NCBI GenBank assembly: GCA_964460345.1
Contig: CAYWRO010000109.1
Span: forward strand, 1-9,549
Origin: CAYWRO01 sp964460345
GTDB lineage: Bacteria; Planctomycetota; Phycisphaerae; Phycisphaerales; UBA1924
Length of the DNA: 9,549 bases
Direction of reading: 5' to 3'
Shown here: one piece after another, positions 1 through 5,715 of the stretch
Layout: each line of letters opens with the position of its first letter
Numbering within the stretch: the stretch's first letter is position 1
Notes under the pieces: model-generated
What the model saw: the letters and a program-made list of their open reading frames with translations, nothing else
Database searches by the model: none
Told to the model about the DNA's origin: nothing
Program-made: the position numbers and the translations under genes

Positions 1-323
1 TGCACGAGGCCACCGCGATCGACGGCGCGAACTGGCTCCAGAAGATCTGGTACGTGAACCTGCCGATGATGCGCAATATCATCCAAATCACCGGGCTGTT
101 CTCGCTGATCGTGACCTTCGCCAATTTTGACATCGTCAAGATTTTGACCAATGGCGGCCCGGTCGATCAGACGCATGTGTTCGCGACATACGCCTTCACG
201 CTCGGCATCTGGGGCAACGACCTGCCGCTCGGCGCGTCGGTGTCGCTGTTCATGTTCCCGATCCTGGCGACCGCCGCCGTTCTGATCCTGCGCAACGTCC
301 GCCAGCGCGGCAACGAGGCCTGA
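1..323 (+). CDS. Sugar-type ABC transporter permease, C-terminal part (5' end outside window)
   Basis: This is the C-terminal end of an inner-membrane permease of a binding-protein-dependent ABC importer, of the MalF/UgpA kind. Reading in frame from base 3, the peptide opens with HEATAIDGANW and continues to VNLPMM. That is the EAA motif (EAA...G...LP), the cytoplasmic loop that docks onto the ATPase subunit. Two hydrophobic segments follow, around IIQITGLFSLIVTFANF and SLFMFPILATAAVLIL, joined by a loop containing NGGP, as is usual in this family. The protein ends in a short basic tail and TGA at 321-323. The gene is cut by the window edge, so its length and start cannot be judged. A second permease or the binding protein would be expected upstream. 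The substrate is probably a sugar or sugar derivative from family membership, but the sequence here does not define it. Confidence 0.9.
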   Translation, partial: HEATAIDGANWLQKIWYVNLPMMRNIIQITGLFSLIVTFANFDIVKILTNGGPVDQTHVFATYAFTLGIWGNDLPLGASVSLFMFPILATAAVLILRNVRQRGNEA

Positions 324-329
324 GCAAAA

Positions 330-623
330 ATGAGCACCGCAACCGCAGAGGCCGGCGCCCGGGTCATCGGTCCGGCACGGCACGGCAGCATGTCCAAGCG
401 CCCCTCCATCATGCGCTCCCTCGGCCGCTTTGTCGGACACATCGCCAGGGGCGTCAGCACGGACGTGTCAAAGCCGCCCTCGCCCACCCGCACCGAAGTC
501 AGCCGGCACGTTGAGGAAGAGACGCGCGATGCGCCCGCCGAACTCGGCGGCGGCAAAATGACCGTGCGGCGAACGACCATCGAAGAGATCGAGATCGAAG
601 CGCAGGACGACCGGGGCGCCTAG
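330..623 (+). CDS. Small uncharacterised protein directly downstream of the permease (97 aa)
   Basis: The ATG lies 6 nt after the permease stop codon, so the two genes are almost certainly co-transcribed. The protein is hydrophilic, without signal peptide or membrane helix. The N-terminal third is basic (SMSKRPSIMRSLGRF) and could form an amphipathic helix. The middle is polar and acidic (EVSRHVEEETRD). The C-terminus is a conserved-looking strand-like tail, MTVRRTTIEEIEIE. I do not recognise a named domain. I believe similar tails occur in short planctomycete proteins, but this is memory rather than a search. A weak GAGG around 314-317 inside the permease end could serve as ribosome binding site. 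The clean spacing and codon use resembling its neighbour support a real gene. Its position suggests an accessory role to the transporter, which is unproven. Confidence 0.6.
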   Translation: MSTATAEAGARVIGPARHGSMSKRPSIMRSLGRFVGHIARGVSTDVSKPPSPTRTEVSRHVEEETRDAPAELGGGKMTVRRTTIEEIEIEAQDDRGA

Positions 624-652
624 CGGCCGCTCTGCGCTGTGGCGAGGGTGCC

Positions 653-685
653 ATGGCTCGACGCGGTACTCCGCGGCGCAGCCAT
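653..685 (+). other. Nested hairpin after the permease operon
   Basis: An outer ATGGCT/AGCCAT pair (653-658 with 680-685) encloses an inner CGCGG-TACT-CCGCG stem (662-675). The structure sits 30 nt after the stop of the small downstream gene, where a transcription end would be expected. No T-run follows, so it is not a standard intrinsic terminator. It may be a 3'-end protecting stem or a chance GC-rich fold. Confidence 0.35.
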
Positions 686-782
686 GCGGTCGCGCGGAAG
701 TCGTCAGGGTCCGCACGCGTGGAATCCCGCCGGCCTCACTTCCCCGGATCCGTTTCCAGCCGGCCACCGGATACTGTCACGA

Positions 783-1436
783 ATGGTTGATCCCGCACCG
801 TTTTCCGTCTTCTTTCTCGCCCAGTCCGCGCCCCGCCCCCCGCGGCTGACGCCCGGCCCCACCCTGCTCGACACGTTCTTCGAGGAGCCGCTGCTGACCT
901 CCGGCGTCGCGCTCTTCATGGGCGTAGTTCTCTTCTTCATCCTGTACCGCCTGGGAAAGCAGCGCCGCGCGCTCATCGCCGTTGTCGTCGCCATTGCCGT
1001 CGCCGCGGCGCTGTACATCGTGGCGAACGTCGTCGAGACCGACCGCGAGAAGGTCAAGGCGCGAACGCGCGCCCTCGTCAGCGCCGTCGAGCGGGCGGAC
1101 CTCGTCACAATCGAAGAGATGCTCGCCCCGAGCGTCGCCGGCGTTGTCTACGGAACGACCCGCGCGCCCTCCCGGGATGCCCTCTTGCGCGAACTCGACA
1201 CAGCGCTGCAGCAGTATCGCGTCGCCAGCGCCCGCGTCTCCACGCTTGAAGCCGCCTCACCCATCAAGGGCGCGGCCCAGACACGCGCCCGAGTCGTCAT
1301 CCGAGCACCCGAGGCGACCCTCTACGACATTCCAAACAACGTCTGGTTCCTCATCCACTGGCGCCTCGACGACAAGGGGCGCTGGGTCGCCACGCGCATC
1401 GAACTGGAGATGATCGAACGCCGCGGTCGACTGTAA
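783..1436 (+). CDS. Two-helix membrane protein with NTF2-like domain (217 aa)
   Basis: I place the start at the ATG at 783 (MVDPAPFSVFF). The frame stays open up to a GTG at 639, but that extra stretch is polar, proline-rich and low in hydrophobic residues, and it covers the upstream hairpin. From the ATG, two membrane helices are clear: about residues 38-56 (SGVALFMGVVLFFILYR) and 62-83 (ALIAVVVAIAVAAALYIV), separated by a short basic turn. From about residue 91 to the end comes a soluble alpha+beta domain. It has a helix ending in RALVSAVERADL, a segment IEEMLAPSVAGV, and strands near RARVVIRAPE, WFLIHWRLDD and RWVATRIELEMIE. This resembles an NTF2/SnoaL-like fold with a cone-shaped cavity. 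No catalytic residues are recognisable, and the function is unknown. It is convergent with the next gene, with only 18 bp between the two stop codons. Confidence 0.75.
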   Translation: MVDPAPFSVFFLAQSAPRPPRLTPGPTLLDTFFEEPLLTSGVALFMGVVLFFILYRLGKQRRALIAVVVAIAVAAALYIVANVVETDREKVKARTRALVSAVERADLVTIEEMLAPSVAGVVYGTTRAPSRDALLRELDTALQQYRVASARVSTLEAASPIKGAAQTRARVVIRAPEATLYDIPNNVWFLIHWRLDDKGRWVATRIELEMIERRGRL

Positions 1437-1454
1437 CAGCAGCGAAGGATTCCC

Positions 1455-2318
1455 TCACCCCGTCCGCCACAATGCCCCCAGCCAGACCGTCTCCAGCAGC
1501 GCCCGCGCCTCTGCGCGGTCCTGACGCTCGCGCAGCCGCGACACCGGCCAGAGCGATCCCGCGGCCTCCGATATCGCAAACCGCCACGTGTACCGCCACT
1601 CCCCCTGGCCCGCTCTCGCCACCATCCCCGCGTCGGCCAGGGCCCGCCAGGTCTGTTCGCCATCCTCGGTCAGGCGCGAGACCCACGCGCCCGGACTGCC
1701 CGGAAGTGGCGCAGGCGTTCGGCCATCCGCCGCCATGATCGCCCGGTGAATCCGCAGCAGGGCCCCGGCCTCGCGGCAGAGCGGAAACCTCCAGTACGAC
1801 ACCAGCCGGTCTGTCAGGGCGTGCCGCGGGGCGTTGCTGGTCACGAGCACGGCGCTGCTGCCGCCGTCCGTCTCCAGCCGCGTGGAAAGCTCGACACAGC
1901 GTGCCACGATGCGCTCGCAGCGGCCCACCCGCACGGCATGCACGACCCCCTGGGCGACGACAAGCCCATCGTCACTGGCCAGCACGGTCGCGTAGGCCGT
2001 CACGTGTGCCGCGCTGTGCACACGCACGCGTCCCAGCCGCCGCAGGCCCGCATCAGCCAGCGATCGCTCGACTTTGAGCAGCCCCGCCGTCACGTCAGAC
2101 GCCAAGGTAGCGTCGTCTTCAAGCAGGTCGATCGTCGGTGGCCCCGGCGGACGCAGAACAAAGCGCGCAAAGCAGATGGCGCCGAGCACCACGACAACCG
2201 CTGCGCACGCCGCCATCAGAATTGCATTGAGCACCCAGATCAAGGTGGCAGGAGAATAGACCGCCGTCCCGCCTACTTCTGCGGGATGTTCACCAGGGCG
2301 CTCCGCTGCATCTGCCAC
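1455..2318 (-). CDS. Single-helix membrane protein of unknown function (up to 287 aa)
   Basis: One transmembrane segment lies at about residues 24-51 (TLIWVLNAILMAACAAVVVVLGAICFARFVL). A roughly 235-residue soluble domain follows that I do not recognise. That domain has an acidic opening (TIDLLEDDATLASD), a helical part ending in ADAGLRRLGRVRVH, an alternating strand region (VTAYATVLASDDGLVVAQGVVHAV), and an Arg/Trp-rich C-terminus (EWRYTWRFAISE). No catalytic signature is apparent. The longest reading starts at a GTG at 2318 and overlaps the upstream lipoprotein gene by 46 nt. In-frame alternatives are TTG at 2243 and GTG at 2234, both after the lipoprotein stop. These would leave a protein that begins directly with the helix. 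The overlap or tight spacing argues for an operon with the lipoprotein and perhaps a shared envelope role. Confidence 0.7.
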   Translation of the reverse strand: MADAAERPGEHPAEVGGTAVYSPATLIWVLNAILMAACAAVVVVLGAICFARFVLRPPGPPTIDLLEDDATLASDVTAGLLKVERSLADAGLRRLGRVRVHSAAHVTAYATVLASDDGLVVAQGVVHAVRVGRCERIVARCVELSTRLETDGGSSAVLVTSNAPRHALTDRLVSYWRFPLCREAGALLRIHRAIMAADGRTPAPLPGSPGAWVSRLTEDGEQTWRALADAGMVARAGQGEWRYTWRFAISEAAGSLWPVSRLRERQDRAEARALLETVWLGALWRTG

Positions 2319-3214
2319 TTATCCGACCCGCGCACACGCACCCGCACCCCTTGCCCGTTATAGAGGTTGTACGGATGACGCTCCCGGGCCTGGCGCAGTC
2401 GGGCGCTTTGCAGTGTCGGCGTCTCGGGATCGAAGTCCGACGAGTCGAACACGCCGATGGTCACCATGCTCAACCGCCCGCCGTGGTAATAGAACGCCGC
2501 CTCGCCCTCCTGACGCAGAATCGCCGCCGCTTCTTCGGCCTTCTTGCGGGCCTCCGCCAGATCCGCCTCCTTGGGATGTTCCAGGTCGTCGCGCCCGTAC
2601 GCGCCGACCTGCAGCGTGTAGAGCGCGTTGGCGCCGAACCGTGCTTTCGCGCTCAGCAGGTTGTACTCGGGACGCGAGCCGATCATCGTGCCCGTGTACG
2701 GCGGCGCCAGATACGCAATCCAGTACGGTCGCAGCCCGCGAAACTCCATCTCCTGAATGCGCTTCAGATCGCGTTGCGCCCACTCGTCATCCGGCCCGGC
2801 GTACCGCCCATACGCGATGCACGTCGCCGGCCCGCGCCGCTCAATGAAGGCTTCCGGCAGCCGCCCCTCCGTCTGCATGCGTCGCAGCACGACGCGCGCC
2901 GCATCCATCTGCCCTTCGCCGCGGAACGTCGCCAGCACGATCGACCATGCCTCAGCAGTCGTTGGCTCGCTTGCGCCTGAAGCGCTGGCGCGGTCGCGCG
3001 CACCCGAGGTCCCACCCGAACGGTCGCCCGCGCGCGCCCCGCCGAAGAGCGCCTGGCCCTCGCGCTGCATCGCCGAACGCTCACGCTCCGGGCCGCTTTC
3101 CGAGGCGCAGCCCGCGGCAAACGCACACGCCAGACCGAGCGCCACAAGCAAGGCCATCCAGCACCGCTGACGTGCTGCCAACGATGCAAATGGTTGCTTT
3201 GGCATACCAGACAT
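2273..3214 (-). CDS. Exported lipoprotein with two SPOR-like repeats (313 aa)
   Basis: The N-terminus has a basic region (AARQRCW), a hydrophobic core (MALLVALGLACAF) and a lipobox AAGC with Cys at residue 36. This predicts lipidation and export. A Gly/Ser/Arg-rich linker runs to about residue 85. Two regions then each look like a SPOR domain. The first, about residues 89-170, is AWSIVLATF, then a helix with DAARVVLRRMQ, then ATCIAYGRYAG. The second, about 199-257, is YTLQVGAYG, then a long helix AEARKKAEEAAAILRQEG, then AFYYHGGRLSMVTIGVF. SPOR domains bind septal peptidoglycan lacking stem peptides, so a cell-envelope role is likely. An ATG at 3253 is also in frame. I prefer 3214 because AGGGG lies upstream of it (11 nt spacing) and it leaves a normal signal peptide. 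The divergent neighbour is flgM. The SPOR assignment is by eye. Confidence 0.78.
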   Translation of the reverse strand: MSGMPKQPFASLAARQRCWMALLVALGLACAFAAGCASESGPERERSAMQREGQALFGGARAGDRSGGTSGARDRASASGASEPTTAEAWSIVLATFRGEGQMDAARVVLRRMQTEGRLPEAFIERRGPATCIAYGRYAGPDDEWAQRDLKRIQEMEFRGLRPYWIAYLAPPYTGTMIGSRPEYNLLSAKARFGANALYTLQVGAYGRDDLEHPKEADLAEARKKAEEAAAILRQEGEAAFYYHGGRLSMVTIGVFDSSDFDPETPTLQSARLRQARERHPYNLYNGQGVRVRVRGSDKWQMQRSALVNIPQK

Positions 3215-3248
3215 CAAACGAACATCCCCTGTTGGAGTGGGTGAATTC

Positions 3249-3278
3249 CGCATTCAACAATTTCCCATCGCATTCGAC
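3249..3278. repeat. Direct repeat CGCATTCRAC, 20-bp period, upstream of the lipoprotein gene
   Basis: CGCATTCAAC at 3249-3258 and CGCATTCGAC at 3269-3278 match at 9 of 10 positions. Their starts are exactly 20 bp apart, about two turns of the helix, so both copies face the same side of the DNA. They lie just upstream of the preferred lipoprotein start. A regulator site is possible; two short matches by chance cannot be excluded. Confidence 0.4.
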
Positions 3279-3293
3279 TTAAGTTCCTGAAAT

Positions 3294-3343
3294 TGCGAGA
3301 CTTGAGTAAACTCAACAAAATCGCTCAAAGTTGCAGTCTCGCA
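3294..3343. promoter_or_regulatory. Nested inverted repeats in the lipoprotein-flgM divergent region
   Basis: A perfect 9-bp inverted repeat, TGCGAGACT (3294-3302) and AGTCTCGCA (3335-3343), brackets a second one, TTGAGT-AA-ACTCAA (3302-3315). A further CTCAA copy lies at 3324-3328. This AT-richer patch stands out from its GC-rich surroundings and sits between two divergent genes. That is the typical place for shared operators. No sigma-70 or sigma-28 promoter could be assigned with confidence on either strand. The remainder of 3344-3499 holds only a weak ACATCC/GGATGT pair (3359-3377) and the flgM ribosome binding site. Confidence 0.5.
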
Positions 3344-3499
3344 GCCCCTCCCGTCGATACATCCTGCACAGGGATGTGGACCTCGCTCACCGCCAGGATG
3401 GTCGCAAGCGAGGGGCCACTCGGGACGGAAAACTCGGCGTCGACGTGAGCCACGGCTATCGGCACGCGCCCGTACGCTCAGGGAATCGGAAAGGATCGT

Positions 3500-3796
3500 A
3501 TGTCGGAGATTTCGACCATCAGGGGATCGGGGGTCGCGGCCACGGAGACCGCCAGCCGGAGGCTTGCCGACCACCATGAGCCGGCCGCCCCAGTTCGCAC
3601 CCCGGGGCGCGAGGACCGCGTGGAGCTCTCCACCCACGCTCGCTTCCTGGCCCGGCTCGCGGAGAACCCCATCCGCGCGGATCTCGTCGCCGACGTGAAG
3701 GCCAGAATCGAGGCCGGCACGTACGAGACAGACGACAAGCTCGATCGGGCCATCGAGGCCATGCTCTCAGACTTCAACGGTGGTGAAACCGCCTGA
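3500..3796 (+). CDS. flgM: Anti-sigma-28 factor FlgM (98 aa)
   Basis: FlgM holds sigma-28 (FliA) inactive until the flagellar hook-basal body is complete, when it is secreted through the flagellum and late flagellar genes are switched on. Residues 1-38 are polar and probably disordered, as usual for FlgM. From residue 39 the conserved pattern appears: DRVELSTHARFLARL, then NPIRADLVADVKARIEAGTY, then DDKLDRAIEAMLSDF. This matches the sigma-binding C-terminal helices, including the typical I..GtY.....KiA/D..i arrangement. Length is normal for the family (about 90-100 aa). AAGGA at 3491-3495 lies 4 nt before the ATG and supports this start. No other flagellar gene is in the window, so it stands as a single-gene unit with a terminator-like hairpin behind it. 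It implies that the host has a flagellum. Confidence 0.9.
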   Translation: MSEISTIRGSGVAATETASRRLADHHEPAAPVRTPGREDRVELSTHARFLARLAENPIRADLVADVKARIEAGTYETDDKLDRAIEAMLSDFNGGETA

Positions 3797-3823
3797 CCCC
3801 TCACCCACCGAGAGGTTCTCCCG

Positions 3824-3865
3824 GGCCGCGACGGATAAGCCCCCGCCGCGGCCTGTTTCGTTTTT
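3824..3865 (+). terminator. Probable intrinsic terminator of flgM
   Basis: A perfect 7-bp stem GGCCGCG (3824-3830) / CGCGGCC (3847-3853) with a 16-nt loop is followed by TGTTTCGTTTTT. It starts 28 nt after the flgM stop codon. The loop is somewhat long, but stem plus T-run is the expected form. Confidence 0.7.
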
Positions 3866-3966
3866 GCCAGACACGCGCCCAAGGGTTTCCCCCAGTTCCG
3901 GTCCACCAAGCGGCGCGGTACCATCTCATTGACAAGCGGGGGCGGGCCCAACTCGGAGTGGATCAC

Positions 3967-4527
3967 ATGGCAGCTCAACGAATGGTCCTGGTGATCGGAT
4001 TGTGCAGCCTTATCGCGGCCGCCCTCGGGGCATGGGCGCCCCGCCCGATGGCCGCTCAGGAGGAGCAAGCGGCCAAGTCGCCTCCGGCGTTCGAGCAACT
4101 CAAGACGCTGGCGGGAGAGTGGGCCATGCCCGATAACGACGGCGACGGCAAACCGGACGCCACGGTCCAGTACAAGCTGATCAGCGCCGACAGCGTCCTC
4201 ATGGAGACCCTCTTCCCGGGGACGGCTCACGAGATGGTCACCATGTATCACATGGATGGGGAGGACCTTCTCGTCACTCATTACTGTGCTGCCGGCAACC
4301 AGCCCCGGATGAAGGCGAAGGCGACGGATGACAAGCAGGAGATCGACTTCGTCTTCAAGGACGGAACGAATCTGGACCCGTCCAAGGACACCTACATGGG
4401 GGCTTTGACCGTCACCTTCAAGGACGACGATCACTTCACCCAGCGCTGGACTCACTTCCAGAACGGCGAGGCCGGTGAGCCGGCGGTCTTCGAATGGACC
4501 CGCGTCGAAGGCGCGGCGGCAAACTGA
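3967..4527 (+). CDS. Exported lipocalin-like beta-sheet protein (186 aa)
   Basis: The ATG at 3967 is chosen over the GTG at 3958 because GGAG at 3955-3958 gives an 8-nt spacing. A Sec signal peptide is clear: hydrophobic core LVIGLCSLIAAALGAWA and a cut site likely after MAA (residue 30). The mature domain begins FEQLKTLAGEW, the 'GEW' opening shared by DUF1579 and lipocalin-like small-molecule-binding proteins. It continues with alternating strands: VQYKLIS, VLMETLFPGTAHEMVTMYHMDG, LLVTHYCAAGNQPRMKAKA, IDFVF, LTVTF and FTQRWTHF. The block from TLFPG to NQPRM is recognisable from a widespread uncharacterised family. DNDGDGKPD at residues 56-64 has the spacing of a calcium-binding DxDGDGxxD loop, but the usual final acidic residue of an EF-hand is missing. 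It probably binds a ligand outside the cytoplasm; which one is unknown. Confidence 0.8.
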   Translation: MAAQRMVLVIGLCSLIAAALGAWAPRPMAAQEEQAAKSPPAFEQLKTLAGEWAMPDNDGDGKPDATVQYKLISADSVLMETLFPGTAHEMVTMYHMDGEDLLVTHYCAAGNQPRMKAKATDDKQEIDFVFKDGTNLDPSKDTYMGALTVTFKDDDHFTQRWTHFQNGEAGEPAVFEWTRVEGAAAN

Positions 4528-4583
4528 CGCCGTTTTTTGGTTGCCGGTCGAACAGCCCGCTGCCAGGCGACGATACAGGGGGC

Positions 4584-5687
4584 ATGGCCCACACCACCGG
4601 CTGGCGCATGCCCGGCCCTCCCGAGCCGGAAGTCTCCGACCGATCGCCGCGGCGGCTGGGCCTCGTCGGCGGCCTGCTCTGGCCGGTTGTACTCGGCGCA
4701 CTCGGGTCGTGGCTGCTGGCGCGACTGTGGCCGGATGCGCCTCCGGGGCAGGGGGTGTTCTGGGTCGCCGTCTCGTGGGCGGCCCTGATGTGCGCTGCGT
4801 TCGCCATGCACATCGGCCTCGTCGCGGGCGTCGTGGCGGTCTTGAGCCTGCTCCTGAGGCGGTGGCGATTGACTGCCGCGGCCGCTGTTACTGGCGGGCT
4901 TCTGCTCGCGGCTCCCGTCATGCTCATCCTCCGGCCCGAAGCGGCATCTCCGCTCCCTGCATCGGATGGGACGGAACTGCGCGTGATGAGCGTAAACCTC
5001 AACTACGCCCTTGCCGACATCGCTCCGATTCTCGATCAGATCGACGGTGCCGAGCCGGACGTCATTCTCTTTCAGGAGTTGACGCCCGAACTGCAGACCG
5101 CGCTGGAGGGTTCGCTCGGGGAGCAGTACCCGCACCGCGCCACGATTCCGCGCCTCGACGCATTCGGCCAGGGAGTCTTCAGCCGACGCCCATTCCTGCA
5201 AACGCCGCACAACCGCCCCCCGGGCGGTCACAAAGGCGGCTGGAACGAGCCGCAGATCGGCGTGCGCATCGATTTCGCCGGCCGCGAACTCGAACTCTGG
5301 AACATTCACCTCCTGCCGCCCGTCTCCATCGGCGCCGTCGCGCGCCAGCACGCCAACGCCGCGGCACTGCGAGAGATGGTCATTCAGGGCGCGACGCCCG
5401 TCGTTCTCGGCGGCGACTTCAACGCCCCGCGCCAGGCCGGCCCGGTCCGCGGCCTGCTGCGCGCCGGTCTTCGCTCCGCGCACGCGGAGGCCGGTCACGG
5501 CCTCGGCCTTACCTGGCCGCTGCGGCTCCGGTTGCGCGTGCTCAACACCCCGCCCGTGACGCTCCCGGGCGTGCAGATCGACCACATCCTCTACTCCCCG
5601 TCCCTGGAGTGCGTGCACGCGGCAGTGGGGGAGGAGTTCGGCTCCGATCACCGTGCCGTTCTGGCCGTGCTCCGATGGCGCAACTGA
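4584..5687 (+). CDS. Membrane-anchored endonuclease/exonuclease/phosphatase (EEP) family protein (367 aa)
   Basis: The soluble half has every EEP-fold motif in order: MSVNLN (N138), ILFQEL (E165), GQGVFSRRPF, LELWNIHLLPP (N240, H242), VVLGGDFNAP (D278, N280), VQIDHILYS (D333) and GSDHRAV (D355, H356). A metal-dependent phosphodiesterase or phosphatase that cuts nucleic acid or lipid phosphates is therefore likely, with an intact active site. In front are three to four membrane helices at about residues 25-48, 57-92 and 97-117. This arrangement resembles the YafD-like membrane-bound branch of the superfamily. The frame stays open to 4494, overlapping the previous gene. I prefer the ATG at 4584 (MAHTTG), with a G-rich but too-close AGGGGG before it; an ATG at 4608 is also possible. 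The catalytic domain side of the membrane and the substrate are unknown. Confidence 0.88.
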   Translation: MAHTTGWRMPGPPEPEVSDRSPRRLGLVGGLLWPVVLGALGSWLLARLWPDAPPGQGVFWVAVSWAALMCAAFAMHIGLVAGVVAVLSLLLRRWRLTAAAAVTGGLLLAAPVMLILRPEAASPLPASDGTELRVMSVNLNYALADIAPILDQIDGAEPDVILFQELTPELQTALEGSLGEQYPHRATIPRLDAFGQGVFSRRPFLQTPHNRPPGGHKGGWNEPQIGVRIDFAGRELELWNIHLLPPVSIGAVARQHANAAALREMVIQGATPVVLGGDFNAPRQAGPVRGLLRAGLRSAHAEAGHGLGLTWPLRLRLRVLNTPPVTLPGVQIDHILYSPSLECVHAAVGEEFGSDHRAVLAVLRWRN

Positions 5688-5715
5688 GCGCATTCAGCGC
5701 GCGCTATTCTCCCAC

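Noticed and set aside
639..782. N-terminal extension of the two-helix NTF2-like protein from a GTG at 639
   Set aside because: The extension is polar and proline-rich, covers a hairpin, and the ATG at 783 gives a sensible protein start just before the first helix.
3359..3377. ACATCC/GGATGT inverted repeat with 7-nt loop
   Set aside because: Only 6 bp, no T-run, and not near a gene start; expected by chance at this frequency.
3300..3499. Sigma-28 or sigma-54 promoter for flgM
   Set aside because: TAAA followed at the proper distance by GCCGATAA was not found, nor the GG-N10-GC pair of sigma-54.
3929..3934. TTGACA upstream of the lipocalin-like gene, as a -35 box
   Set aside because: No -10-like hexamer lies 15-19 bp downstream; that stretch is nearly all G and C.
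4494..4583. Longer start of the EEP protein overlapping the previous gene
   Set aside because: The stretch is Arg/Gly-rich from the overlapping frame, has no ribosome binding site, and the membrane helices begin far downstream.
3478..4701. Long minus-strand open frame (407 codons) opposite flgM and the lipocalin-like gene
   Set aside because: The plus strand there encodes recognisable FlgM and an exported family protein with ribosome binding sites; the antisense product shows no motif.
5653..5715. Longer start of the aminotransferase overlapping the EEP gene
   Set aside because: Class IV enzymes begin close to the NGxF motif; the ATG at 5716 places it at residue 8, as expected.
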